Assembly: GCA_030267965.1 (NCBI GenBank)
Contig: BRYA01000350.1
Span: 43,011 to 76,313, forward strand
Direction: 5' to 3'
From: Triparma columacea
Taxonomy: Eukaryota > Sar > Bolidophyceae > Parmales > Triparmaceae
DNA: 33,303 nt
Every line of letters begins with the position of its first letter. Within the stretch, counting starts at the first letter, position 1. The notes under the pieces were generated by a model, which saw only the letters and a list, made by a program, of their open reading frames with translations, was not told the origin of the DNA and did no database searches. Below, piece by piece: positions 1 to 9,654 of this stretch. A program made the position numbers and the translations under genes.

Positions 1-25
1 CCCCCCCCCCCCCCCCCCCCCCCAG
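1..25 (+). other. Poly-C tract and 3' splice site of a truncated intron
   Basis: Twenty-three consecutive C residues are followed by AG. Other plus-strand acceptors here are also preceded by long C runs (around 7390, 10600, 19085 and 2625), so this is most likely an intron end. The exact homopolymer length is uncertain because such runs are prone to sequencing and assembly error. Confidence 0.55.
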
Positions 26-437
26 CATGAGCATAAACTGCACGAGCCCAGTTTTCAGCTGCTGCTTCAAGGGTAAACACTCGGTCGTCACCAGCCACAG
101 TGACGGTACCATCCGGAGCGTCGACCTTAGGACCGGTAAGACCACCAGCGTGATCCAGGCCCACAACGACGAGTGCAGGAGCCTCGACGTTACGCCCTGC
201 AGGAGGTTCATGCTGAGCGGGGGCTTCGACGGGACGGCGGGGATCTTCGGGCTTGACGAAAAACAGAAGAACGACCAGCCGGAGTTCTGCGCGAAGGTCA
301 GGCACAAGGGAGGAGGACGGGTTTTGAGCGCCAAGTGGAGACCAAGGGGGGACGTTGGGTTGTTGCTGAGCGGGGCGGATTGCTCTGTACAATTCTGGGG
401 CAGGAAGGAGGCGGTTGAGGTGGGGGGAGCGAAATGA
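26..437 (+). CDS. WD40-repeat protein, C-terminal exon (5' partial)
   Basis: The open frame encodes about 137 residues ending at a TGA-proximal stop at 435-437. It contains WD40-like blades: a first blade with SHSDGTIRSVDLRTG, a second with HNDECRSLDVTPCRRFMLSGGFDGTAGIFG, and a third ending in SGADCSVQFWG. WD40 propellers are protein-interaction scaffolds, and too few blades are visible to name the subfamily. A run of 23 C followed by AG (1-25) looks exactly like the C-rich polypyrimidine tract and acceptor seen at other introns in this window. I therefore read position 26 as the first base of a last exon, with earlier exons to the left of the window, and not the ATG at 27 as the real start. 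It converges with the Derlin gene, whose stop lies 117 bp away. Confidence 0.7.
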
Positions 438-554
438 AGTTGTCTCGCTAAATTCATATCCTAATATAAGGTGCTCTCAAAATCGTCGTCTTGCGAGGAA
501 GCTTTTTGATTTTATAAATGCGGACATTAAAATTAAGGTCGAAGAGTGGAAGTG

Positions 555-1452
555 CTATGAAGAGCCGAGGCTCCTCCCGCTCCCGCCCCAGTTGTAACCA
601 CCGCCCGTCGGAGGCCTGACCCTTCCGGGGGGGGGCACCCCGCGAGAGGCTGCTGCAGGTGCGGATGGATTCACGTAGCCGCCCCCAATCTTGAGCCTGT
701 GGCAAAAGGAGATCACAAAGTTGGGCGTGTGGATGATGTCTTTGCCATACATGGTGGGGTAGACCTCCTGCAGGAAGTAGTAGCAGTGGCCGACGGCGAG
801 ACCATATAAGTCCGACCAGACGTCAGCGCCGGTAGCGAGGTGGAGGCCCATCAAGGCAAAGGGGAAGACGGCAGCCTTCATGGGGAAGCCCCAAAGCTTC
901 ACCTCAACCTCATAGTTCATCTTACACCATATATAGAGTGTGGTGAACATTAGACTAGTGCCCATGATGAAGCGAGCGGCGACGAAGACGGTGATTAGGA
1001 TGTGAACAGCCATGCAGAAGATTATCAACACCAGGTAATCAGCCACCGTACCACCCCCACCAGTGTTGGGGCAGTTATTCTGCGATACGGTAAGAAAACG
1101 ATGCTGTGAGCGATGCGAGTCGTGACCCAGTGAGCAATGAGTGAGCAATGACCCTCGCACTCACCTCTAGAGACTTCCCATACTGCTGAAGCAAGTAAAG
1201 AGATATCAATGTACCGAACCCCTGCTGCCCCCAGGTCCCGATGAAGCAGAACGACGTGAATATGCGCCAGATCTGGAACTTGGAGAAAACCGCGTGCTGG
1301 TCCCAGATCAGATACCTGACGTCAAGCGTACCAAAGTAGACGAGGTTGGCAAACAGGAACGCAAGAGTCCACCAAATACGAGTGATGGGTGGGAGACCAT
1401 TGTACCAAGTCTTAATCTGCGGAGTTGAGGAGATGTTTGGTGACATTGTCAT
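555..1452 (-). CDS. Derlin-family ER membrane protein (ERAD rhomboid pseudoprotease)
   Basis: Two exons, 1165-1452 and 555-1079, are joined by an 86-nt phase-0 intron (donor GTGAGT, acceptor CGCAG), giving 270 residues. Derlins form part of the ER retrotranslocation machinery that hands misfolded proteins to p97/Cdc48. Family marks visible: an N-terminal PPITRIWWTLAF segment, the WR motif in FQIWRIFTSFCFIG, several hydrophobic membrane helices (for example LVLIIFCMAVHILITVFV), and a Gly-rich cytosolic tail. The tail ends in NWGGSGRSLGSS, which resembles the SHP box (NWGxGxxLG-like) that binds p97. Length matches the family (roughly 230-270). The start at 1452 puts the conserved first helix near the N-terminus. 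It shares a divergent promoter with the plastid-protein gene. Whether it acts in host ER or in the symbiont-derived ERAD-like (SELMA) system of secondary plastids cannot be decided; no plastid-type signal peptide is seen, so host ER is more likely. Confidence 0.9.
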
Positions 1453-1698
1453 GCGTTAGAAGGGATAGCGAGGTGATAAGGGATGAAAACTGTCCAACAT
1501 CCTTGGGAGTGCGGAAGAGAGAAGTGTCTTTTGTCAATGTGGCGACTATGAGGACATCTGTAGGACATTTTTGTCAGCTAGCGACCATAACGACTTACAG
1601 GATTCTCATCTCCCATCTGTGCGACATTTGACGGCATTTTGCCAAATTTAATTTCTAGGGTTTTCCGCAAATTTCCAAAGTTCTCCAAATTTCTCAAA
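1453..1698. promoter_or_regulatory. Divergent promoter region, Derlin / plastid protein
   Basis: This 246-bp spacer lies between two start codons on opposite strands, so it must hold both promoters and both 5' UTRs. It contains a telo-box-like CTAGGGTTTT at 1656-1665 just upstream of the plus-strand ATG. No convincing TATA box is seen. Confidence 0.5.
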
Positions 1699-2836
1699 AT
1701 GCAGTATTTCATCATAACTTTACTTGTCGCAGCTACCAACGCCTTTCAGCCATTTGGTTCATCAGTGTTCGTATCTAGGGCACGAGGTAAGCGCCTTAAG
1801 ATCAATAATACAGAAGATATTGGCTCCTTCACACTACCAGTTGGCCCTGTGAAATACTTTGTTTTTAAGCTTCTTCCTACGGACAGATTGCCTCAAAACA
1901 CTTCATCAAGGACGTAAGCAACCCTAATTGTCAACATACGCGTTCATTTACTTTCAAAAACATCCCTCTGCTTCCCTTGGTGTCCTGTTGACGTTGACAC
2001 CGACTGCAACCTGTATGAAAAACTCCGAAAACTCACGATATTCACCACGCTCACCCCACACATCTACCCCTATCCAACAGCCCCTCTTCACTTGACACTG
2101 AAGAGCCGCGCAATTTCTTTCGATGACATGGCTTACGACACATTTCAGCGAGCCGAGCTCTGTCTCGACTCAAACAGCTGCAGTGTGGAGCAAGCGGAGG
2201 ATCTGCTCAATGAGATTCTTTCGGTTCAGGCCCACTGTGTCGCCTCGGACGCCGAGATCACCTCCGAAACTGTCTGCAAGGACGCCATCCTCACCTCCGA
2301 GTTGATTGTAGGTTTGAGAGAGCGAATGAATAGCGCTTCCGAGACCTTGGTCAAAGAGAGCAACTTTTGGTTGGAGAGGGCCGACAGTGAATTCCAGCAG
2401 CTCGCCACTTTCTCATTGGACGATGCTACCGGTACCCTCAACCCCTCCAAGACCCTCTTGTCCCCCTTCGGACTCGAGTATATCATCTCTTTTCTTTTCA
2501 TAGTCACTGTAGTCAACGCTCAGCTCTCTGGGATCGCCTCTGAAAGGTGAGAATGAATGGACAAGAAGAGAAGTGAAACAGGTCGATAATTCCTAAACTA
2601 ACGCAGCCCTTTGCTCTCTATCTCCCCCCCCCTGCAGCCTCCTCCCCTTCACAATGGAGGAATGGGGTTGGGCCGTTAGGGACGGTTACCTCTCCGACAT
2701 GTTTACACATGGACATGGCGGCATGGGGTTGACCGAGACTGCGGACTTAACTCCGTTTACCCTCCAAGAGTGGGCCTGGTCTATCAAGGACGGCTACTTC
2801 TTCGACATGTTCAAGCACGGCGGCGCTGGTTTCTAA
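1699..2836 (+). CDS. Plastid-targeted membrane protein with tandem W-rich repeat, function unknown
   Basis: Three exons, 1699-1786, 2081-2546 and 2638-2836, encode 250 residues (introns of phase 1 and 2). Residues 1-15 (MQYFIITLLVAATNA) form a signal peptide and are followed directly by Phe16 in FQPFGSS. This matches the ASAFAP-type cleavage site of bipartite plastid presequences in red-lineage secondary algae; the following stretch is basic and Ser-rich, like a transit peptide. The mature part has a Cys-containing, Glu-rich helical region (about 45-155), one predicted membrane segment near 161-175 (EYIISFLFIVTVVNA), and a C-terminus with two copies of PFTxxEWxWxxxDGYxxDMFxHGG (about 188-212 and 224-249). 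I do not recognise the family. A thylakoid-associated subunit or assembly factor is a guess. A 27-nt optional exon at 1887-1913 would also keep phase but is less likely. Confidence 0.72.
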
Positions 2837-2975
2837 CCATCCAACGGACGAGCGGCTGACGAAAACGGAAGGAACATACATATCACAACAACACATGCAC
2901 GCGACGACAACGAAAACACTTACTGGAAATCCACGAGCTGAAGAAATCGACTTTCAATAACGAAGAACATTACAA

Positions 2976-4368
2976 CTAAATCACCAAAAAGGCCCCCCCA
3001 CCCTTTCCCTCCTTGTATTTGATTCCCTTTCTCACCAAAAAGTCCTCTACTTCCTTTGCAATCACGCCCCCCTGTTTTTGAAAAGACGACGAGTCGACAT
3101 GAGCCCCCCTCCCCGTAATAACCCATGTCTCTCCATTCCACTTCCTCGCCTCTCCCACCGTGCCTTCAATGATTGTCGAGAGCGTCGAAACACTCTGGAA
3201 GTGAAAGTCCACAAGTCCAACAGGGCCGGAGCTCAGCAGCGGTGCGACAGTACGAGGGAAAGCCTTGTTCACGGCCTCGAACCTCTCCATTGGGTCCTCA
3301 ATATGGTAGTGGGATGGATTGTACGACGGCGACCACACCTCCGGTGGTATTCTTATAGTCTCAACCAGCCCCGCACGTTTGGGTGCTGGAGAGGAGGACA
3401 AGGGAGGGGGAGGAGGCACGACAGAAGCGGCCTTTGCGGCTACGCCAGCCCAGCCCTGGCTGGCTTGAGGTTTCTTTCGAATGCCCTCGAATTTCGAGGC
3501 CACAAGCTGCGGGAGAAATCAGTTAGATTGAGCATATAGTTGCTTTATTAAGTCGCCATTACTGCTCACCTCGTTGAAGACCACGTCAGGAGTCCTCTGT
3601 ATGGACTTCTCCTCAACCATTAAGCTGACGGGGTTGAAGATTCTCTCCACTTCAAACCACACGCTCGTGTCCGGCGTTACACAGCCGCCCGCGATCCACT
3701 CATCGAACGTTAGGGGGGTGAAAGCGGGAACGAGGGGTGTTGCGGGTACGGAAGAGACGTTGAGTTGCTGAGCCTCCAATTCCAACGCTATAGTGTGGAA
3801 AGGGTGCGGGTTGGGGTGCGAGTTAGGGCCCACTGATATCATTTTTTCAGGTCTTGCTCACTCTTCCCTTGCACTCACCTAGCTTGGCAATTTCGTCTGC
3901 ATCCCCCCCCCCCTCCCCACCCTCCACCTCCTCATTATCCCACGGATGGTTGTAAAGGCAACCCTCAGTCAAGCACCTGTCCCCGTACAAGCATGGCTTC
4001 TTCTGATACTCTGCTATAATCTTCTTCCCCTCCTCACTCTCTGGAGACACATGCCTGTCGAAGCAGTTTGGCCCGTATGTGCACATGTAAGCAAGGTTGG
4101 CCAGGCACACCCTCTTCTTCCCCCCCCCCCCCGCAACACTGCAGCCCACACCCCCCACCTTCCCCCCGCCCCCCCTGCTCTTTGGAGGGTGGCGGTAGAT
4201 GCATCCCTTCCTTGTGCAGGCAGCACCAAACTGACATTTGGGCATGTTAGAGTTCTTCCCCCCTGATTTACCCTTGAGAGTCATGGGCCCGGTTTTCTTC
4301 ACCGTATTTGTGAACGCTTTCTTCATTAGATAGACCTTCGGAAATTCTTGTCGAAGACTCAAACTCAA
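2976..4368 (-). CDS. CCCH zinc-finger protein with C-terminal Smr domain
   Basis: Three exons, 3879-4368, 3570-3832 and 2976-3506, joined by 46-nt (phase 1) and 63-nt (phase 0) introns, encode 427 residues. Three Nab2-like CCCH fingers lie at C45-C51-C56-H60, C88-C96-C102-H106 and C126-C132-C137-H141; two of them have C-x5-C-x4-C-x3-H spacing. Such fingers bind RNA, often A-rich. The C-terminus (about 345-427) fits an Smr domain: the DxH motif as DFH (351-353), then TGRG (382-385) with a following His, and a helix plus a Gly-rich final strand ending in AFLVI. Smr domains are usually RNA/DNA-binding or endonucleolytic. The pairing suggests an mRNA-surveillance or decay factor; that role is inference. 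A 22-nt intron 1 with acceptor at 3857 would also keep frame, but the 46-nt version has a CAG acceptor and a branch-like CTGA upstream. It converges with the plastid-protein gene and diverges from PRMT10. Confidence 0.8.
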
Positions 4369-4514
4369 CTTCTTAAACGTTGATACGAAGAAATAATGCC
4401 CTCAGAGACACCAAGTGATGTGATGTAATACCAAGCGATAGACGCGCTTTCCCAGATGTGTCTATGAAATAGTATAAAACAGGCTCTAAATTTGGTCAAA
4501 TCAATAATATCGGA
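4369..4514. promoter_or_regulatory. Divergent promoter region, CCCH-Smr / PRMT10
   Basis: A 146-bp spacer separates start codons on opposite strands. It is AT-rich compared with the flanking exons and holds an AGTATAAAAC element at 4472-4481, which could act as a TATA box for the plus-strand gene about 35-40 bp before its ATG. Confidence 0.4.
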
Positions 4515-5911
4515 ATGAGCCAATTTGCGAACAGGAGCGAAGCTGGTGAAGACGAGATCCCCAGTTTTAATGGATCGGAGAAAGCTCAGGTGCGTTACTG
4601 TTGCTGATACGCCAATATGGATGAAATCTTGGAAGTTCCACTCTGTCTGGTTCTGTGTAAAGGTTGGGTTTTATCATCTCACCTTGATACTATCGGCACC
4701 AGACTACGACCAACAGGACGGTACTTAATCTTCCTTACCCCTAACTTACCCTCTAAACCCCTAAATTTCAGGCTTCAGACTTTGCCAACTACTTCTGCTC
4801 GTACTCACAGATCTTCCACCAGAAGCAGATGCTGTCTGACCAGAACCGTATGGCAGCTTACCACTCAGCGATCGTCGGTAACTCCGAACTCTTCAAGGAT
4901 AAAATTGTCATGGACGTTGGAACCGGGAGCGGCATCCTTGCTTGCTGGGCGGCCCAGGCGGGTGCCAGGAAGGTCTACGCCATCGAGTACACCGACATGG
5001 CCAAGAACGCCGAGAAGGTGATGGAGGCCAACGGCGTCAGCCACATTGTCACTGTCGTGCAGGGAGCTGTCGAGGACGTTGTTCTCCCTGAGGGCACCGA
5101 GGGAAACGTTGACATAATTATCTCCGAGTGGATGGGCTATTTCCTCCTCCGCGAGTCTATGCTCGACTCCCTCATACGTGCGAGGGATAAGTACCTGAAG
5201 CCCGCGACCGGCCTAATGTTCCCTTCCCATTGCGACATGTACTGGGGCCCAGTCAACGACAAGAATGAGCGCCTTGCTTGCCAACAGGAGTATGTTGGAA
5301 GCATGGGGGACTGGACTGAGTTTGTGGAGGGAACCAAGGGCATGTACGGGGTTGATATGTCGTGCCTGGAGGCTAACTACGAGAAGGAGCAGGAGGAGTA
5401 TTATATTTTGAGCTCCAAGTGGTCAGAGCTTCCCTCTGAGGCCCTGCTGGCGGAACCCTGTGTGGTAAAGCGCTTTGACATGGCCACATGCACGATAGAA
5501 GAGAGTAAGGGCATCCTCCCCGGGAACGCGTCCAAGTTTTCTTTTTCCAACGTAACCAGTGACGAAACCACAGAGGTCAGCGGCTTCGCCGGCTGGTTCA
5601 CCTCCGACTTCCGGTCCCGCACTGACGAGGGCGGGAAGGACGCCCCGAAGGTCAATAACCCCGTTAACCTCACCACTGCTCCTGGGCCCTACACTCACTG
5701 GGGGCAGCAGGTCTTCTACTTTAAGACTCCCATTATCCTAATGGCTGGGGAGCGCACTGACATCGATGGGGAGATCGAGATGATGCGCAGCAAGGACAAC
5801 GCCAGACTGTACAACGTCAAGGTCACGCACCAGGCGTCGAGGTACAACAAGACTTCTGGGGTTTGCATGCACAAGAATGGGCCTACTGAGGTGGTTTACC
5901 AGATGCCCTAA
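4515..5911 (+). CDS. PRMT10: Protein arginine N-methyltransferase, PRMT10-like (type I)
   Basis: Two exons, 4515-4589 and 4772-5911, are joined by a 182-nt phase-0 intron and encode 404 residues. The enzyme transfers methyl groups from S-adenosylmethionine to protein arginines. Visible motifs: FHQKQMLSDQNRM near the start of the core (helix X/Y region), motif I VMDVGTGSG (72-79), the double-E loop SEWMGYFLLRE with E144 and E153, PSH after it, and the THW loop at 333-335. The HQKxMLSDxxRMxAYH signature and the SEWMGYFLLRESM block look most like plant PRMT10, which is about 380-400 residues long. The short first exon encodes a non-conserved N-terminus. A tiny extra exon at 4711-4728 would keep the frame but is unsupported. 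PRMT10 in plants methylates histone H4 R3; a similar target here is inference. Confidence 0.9.
4734..4764 (+). repeat. Degenerate telomere-like (CCCTAA) motifs in PRMT10 intron
   Basis: Within intron 1 the sequence has several imperfect CCCTAA units (TACCCCTAAC, TACCCTCTAAACCCCTAA) just before the acceptor. They double as part of the polypyrimidine tract. They may be chance, but similar motifs sit in the Sel1-gene promoter. Confidence 0.4.
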
Positions 5912-6204
5912 GGGGAGGAAGGGGGAAGAGACGGGTGGGCCGGTCGGCTAAAGTAAAATTGTGTAATGTAGATATAAAACAAAAAAATTATTCTGGACGC
6001 GCAATCCTTATCCCCCTCATCTCTGAATCTTCCTGGACTTGCAGCAAACAATTTATGCCAAAAACCACCTTAACGGCCATCATAGTTTTCTTACTTCTTC
6101 GCAACTCTCAGTCTCTCTGTTCACGCTACCCCTCGAACTATCTTCGCAGACCCTTCACAACAAGTCTCCAATCCCAGCAACCTCCCATCGATCTCCGAGT
6201 CACC

Positions 6205-7703
6205 ATGGCGGATATGAAAAAGGATGATAAGGTCTGGGCTACGGCGGAGGACGATCTCGCCAAAGGTTCTGGTGAGAGGGGGCCACGGTGAAAAGAAATG
6301 CATCGGTGCACAAACACTTCACACTTGAATCCCTCACCTTCTCCTCGCTTCTCGTCGCAGACCAAGACAAGTACAAGAACGAAGATAAGGTTAAGGGTGC
6401 CGTCGTTCGTCCTTCGGTAAAGTTCCTCGACAAGGTTGGAACGTCCCGCTTCCCTGTTGAGGCCGGTCGTTACAGGCTGTACGTCGCTGAGGCCTGCCCT
6501 TGGAGCCACCGCACATACATGATGTGGAAGCTTAAGGGGTTGGACAAGGGGATCGTCGGGTTGACTTTGACGGGATGGAAGCTGGAAAATATTTCCTTCA
6601 CGCCTCCCTATGATGACTATCACGGTTGGGATTTTGATGAGAGCGAGGGAAGCGAGAGTAGGTGAGAAGAGGAACAAGGTACATCATTGTAGGCCGCATT
6701 GACTTATTCACTTACGTGACTCTATCCGCGCTCGCTGCAGCCCCAACTATTACAAGGAACCCAACGGTTTCTCTTACATCGAGCAGCTTTACGAGCTCGC
6801 CCACCCAGGGTTTCGTGAGGTCTATGAGTCCAAGGGGCAGCGCCCCTACTATTCTGCACCGGTGCTTTTTGACGAGAAGGAAAAGAAAATCGTCTCGACA
6901 GAGAGCGCTGACATCATCAAGATGTTCAACAGCGTCTTTGACTCCGTCGGTGCCACCCCGATAGACCTCGCCCCCGCCGACCTTGAAGCAGAGATGGAGG
7001 CCGTTAACAGGTAAGAATGGACAACAACCGATGACATTGTGAGAAAACAAGTAATACCTTCCACCCAAGCTTATGCAACCCTTCCTCTTCCCTTCGCCTA
7101 GCATCGTCTACCCAAAGATCAACGACGGCGTCTACCGCTGCGGCTTCAGCACTACGCAGGAAGCGTACGAGCTCGCCTACCACTCGCACTGGTCCGGGAT
7201 GGATGCGATTGAGGAGAGGCTCGGAAATCAGCGCTTCCTCTGCGGGGACACCTTCACGTTGAGGTGAGAATAGGAGAGAGAAATTCCCCTCGCCACCTTC
7301 GTTCGCGCGATCTTGCTTCTCACCCCCTCCACTTCCCTACTCCTACCCCTTCGTCCCCCCACGGCCACCTTCCTACGCCACCTTCCACCCCCCCAGTGAC
7401 ATCCGCCTGTGGGTTACACTTGCCCGCTATGACAGCGTGTATTTCAGCCACTTCAAAACCAACAGGAATAGACTCAGGGAGATGCCAAACCTCTACAGGT
7501 ACCTTCGCGATGTCTACCGCATCCCAGGCATTGCCGAGACTCTCAACCTTCCCCACATTGTCAAACATTACTATTTCAGCCAGCGAATGGTAAACCCGAC
7601 GGCCATCTGGCCGCTTGGAGGACCCACCACCGACTTCTTCACGAAGGACACCGGAGACTTGGGATACGAGCCCTACCAATTCCCAGAGTTAAGGGATGTA
7701 TAA
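6205..7703 (+). CDS. Glutathionyl-hydroquinone reductase / ECM4-type glutathione transferase (Xi class)
   Basis: Five exons, 6205-6271, 6361-6661, 6741-7010, 7102-7263 and 7397-7703, encode 368 residues. The phases are 1, 2, 2, 2, and each phase-2 junction splits an AG|C or AG|T serine codon. Xi-class enzymes reduce glutathionyl-hydroquinones by glutathione-dependent deglutathionylation. The catalytic site is visible as EACPWSHRT with Cys68, and a WD(F)DES segment plus LYELAHPGF follow. The C-terminal helical domain has GVYRCGFSTTQEAY, GDTFTLSDIRLWVTLARYDSVYFSHFKTN and YFSQRMVNPTAIWPLGG, all typical of ECM4/YqjG. The length is close to other eukaryotic members. ATG 6205 sits in a strong CACCATGG context. 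An in-frame upstream ATG at 6055 would add 50 residues with a hydrophobic start (see findings). It follows PRMT10 on the same strand after 293 bp. Confidence 0.92.
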
Positions 7704-7799
7704 AGTAGAAAAAAGTGAAGAGTATGAGAAAACATTTCAATCTGATTTTTCTTTCTTTATCCTCGAACAACAAGCTTTTTCCACCCCTCATCATTTCAC

Positions 7800-9654
7800 C
7801 TAAAGATCTCTCACAGCCGCAACGTCATCAGCGTACTGCTTCTGTTGTCTGACTTCCCTCGGTGTGAGTTTCACACGCGGCTGCCCGTCGCTGCTCCTTA
7901 GTACCATCCTGTCGGCTTCCTGGTTGCTTCTTGAGGACCTGACACTCCTTGCGGACCTGTTGCTCCTCGCAGACAGAGCTGGTGAAGGTTGACGGGATTT
8001 GTTGCTTCTCGCAGACAAGGCTGGCGAGGGCTGGCGGTACATGGTCTGGGAGGATGGTGATGGGGCCCTGAACCCGTTTGTCATCTTCATGCTCCCTCCC
8101 CCTCCTCCCCCCTCACCCCCCCCTCCACCCACCCACCCCCCGGCTCCAGTTCCTCCTCCCGCAAAAGTGCCCCTGAGCGAACTCACTTCAGCCTCGAGCT
8201 GGGCAATCCTCTGGTCCTTCTCATCATAGTAATTATTCGTCTCAGGTTGAGGAGCTTGGACGGGAGCCACAAACTCCCCCTGGCGCGCCACCGATATGTC
8301 GGCGAACTCCGTTGTGTTATTGAAAGGCATTGTGCTCTGATCCTGCTCCATCCTCGCCCTTGCCTCGGCTTCCTGCCTCATGCTGTTTTCCATTGCGTAC
8401 CTCAGCGAAGCCTCGGCCTCGAGGGTGGCCTTGGTCTTGGGCTGATCGGACTGCATGACCATACCGTCGAGGTCCGTGTAGCTAGGGTTCAAGGGGTTGG
8501 TAACCCTGTTGGTCTTGATGCAATGCATGACTGTGTCAGACTGGGCGCCGGCAATGTCACCCACAAAATTTGTGTTCCTGAAGTGCCTCCTCTGCTCGAT
8601 GGGAGGCTGCATGGCGTGAGGTGGCGTCCAACCAGGGTAAGCCCCTTCGATATCCTTCGTCGTGAGAGGGAAGAAGGGCCCGTCACGCTTGGGGGGGAGC
8701 CTCTTGGGCATCGTGTACTTCATGTCGTCCTTGACCTCCATGCCATTGATGAAGTGTACGGGACGGAGGGGGTCGGTGCAGCGCTGGGACTTCTTGACGC
8801 CCTGCTGGTTTATGTCGGCAACCTCCATGATGTCGCGGGGGACGCCCTCGCTCTGCACCCTCTTGTGCCTCGGCTTCCATCCAGCCTGGGCACCCTCGAT
8901 ATCCCTCACCTCAAAGCTCTCCCTCGTGGGAAACTTGTAAAGAGGCTTGCTCCTCGTGCCCTGGATATCAGTGACGTCGAGATTATCGCGGAGGAACTTC
9001 GGGGTCCCATCGGGGGGCAACTCGTACGAAGGCAACTTGTAGTGGGGCACCAGAGGGTCGACAGGGTTCTTTAGCCTAACGTTCTGATGGGTCGCACCAC
9101 GAGGACGGGCACCCTCAATGTCGTCGAGCTTAAGATTGTAGACCACAGAGTTCGTCTCCCTATGAAGCGGCAGAGGGCGTGACCCTTGAATGTCAGTGAT
9201 ATCGTAGGTGTAGTTGGGCTTCTTTGTGAAGCGGTTCATCTTCTCCGTCGGCCGAGCACCATCAATATCGGACACGTCGTTGGTTCCCCGACCATCCAAC
9301 CTCAGGGACGCCTTCTTCTCGTGCCTCGTGTTGGGAATTGTTGAGGCTCCCGCAGACTGAAGCGACATTGTCTGTTGGGGGAGGAGGACAAAAAAGCAAG
9401 GTGGAAGGGTGAGAAGGGAGAGAGGGGTTGTGAGGGGATAGGAGATAGGGAGAAAAGGGGCAATGCTTGAAAGGCAGTCGCAGTAGTATACACCTTATCC
9501 CTCCTGGCCCTCCCAACCCCTGGCCTCGGTTGGGAGGAACAACCTGGAACATTCTCCTCCCTTGGGGTCTAGCGGAATGGCCTAGGGCACCCTACGGATT
9601 ATTTAAACTTACCTGGAACCTGTCATAGTTCCCACCGTCATCTAAAAACGACAT
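7800..9654 (-). CDS. DI(E/D)GA-repeat protein, protist cytoskeletal-type, function unknown
   Basis: Two exons, 9613-9654 (14 codons) and 7800-9371, are joined by a 241-nt phase-0 intron with donor GTAAGT and acceptor CAACAG, giving 537 residues. About nine spaced copies of a short motif are visible: SDIDGARP, TDIQGSRP, DDIEGARP, TDIQGTRS, RDIEGAQA, ADINQQGV, KDIEGAYP, GDIAGAQS and ADISVARQ. The spacing is mostly 30-45 residues, with basic/Pro-rich linkers. After them come a short Glu/Arg-rich helix (LRYAMENSMRQEAEARARMEQ), a predicted coiled coil (DEKDQRIAQLEAEVSSLRG), a poly-Gly tract, and a Ser/Arg tail with two copies of RQPSPALSARSN. I associate DI-E/D-GA repeats with uncharacterised proteins of flagellated protists; a cytoskeletal or flagellar role is inference. 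The exon-1 start was chosen because ATG, donor and phase agree; starting at 9368 would drop 15 residues. Confidence 0.72.

Noticed and set aside
1..23. Poly-C run as a sequencing-vector or scaffold gap artefact
   Set aside because: It is immediately followed by AG and an open WD40 frame, and similar C tracts precede other acceptors, so an intron end explains it better; the exact length remains doubtful.
1887..1913. A 27-nt extra exon in the plastid-protein gene
   Set aside because: AG and GTAAGC signals flank it and phase would hold, but the direct junction 1786/2081 is sufficient and simpler.
3857..3878. A 22-nt first intron in the CCCH-Smr gene
   Set aside because: It keeps phase, but the 46-nt intron 3833-3878 has a better CAG acceptor and a branch-like CTGA, and 22 nt is below the usual spliceable size.
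4711..4728. An 18-nt microexon in PRMT10 intron 1
   Set aside because: It would keep the frame, but its residues are not conserved in the family and a direct 182-nt intron is simpler.
8247..9074. Plus-strand open frame (275 codons) opposite the DI(E/D)GA gene
   Set aside because: It is antisense to a repeat protein with clear motifs, and the translated sequence has no domain pattern.
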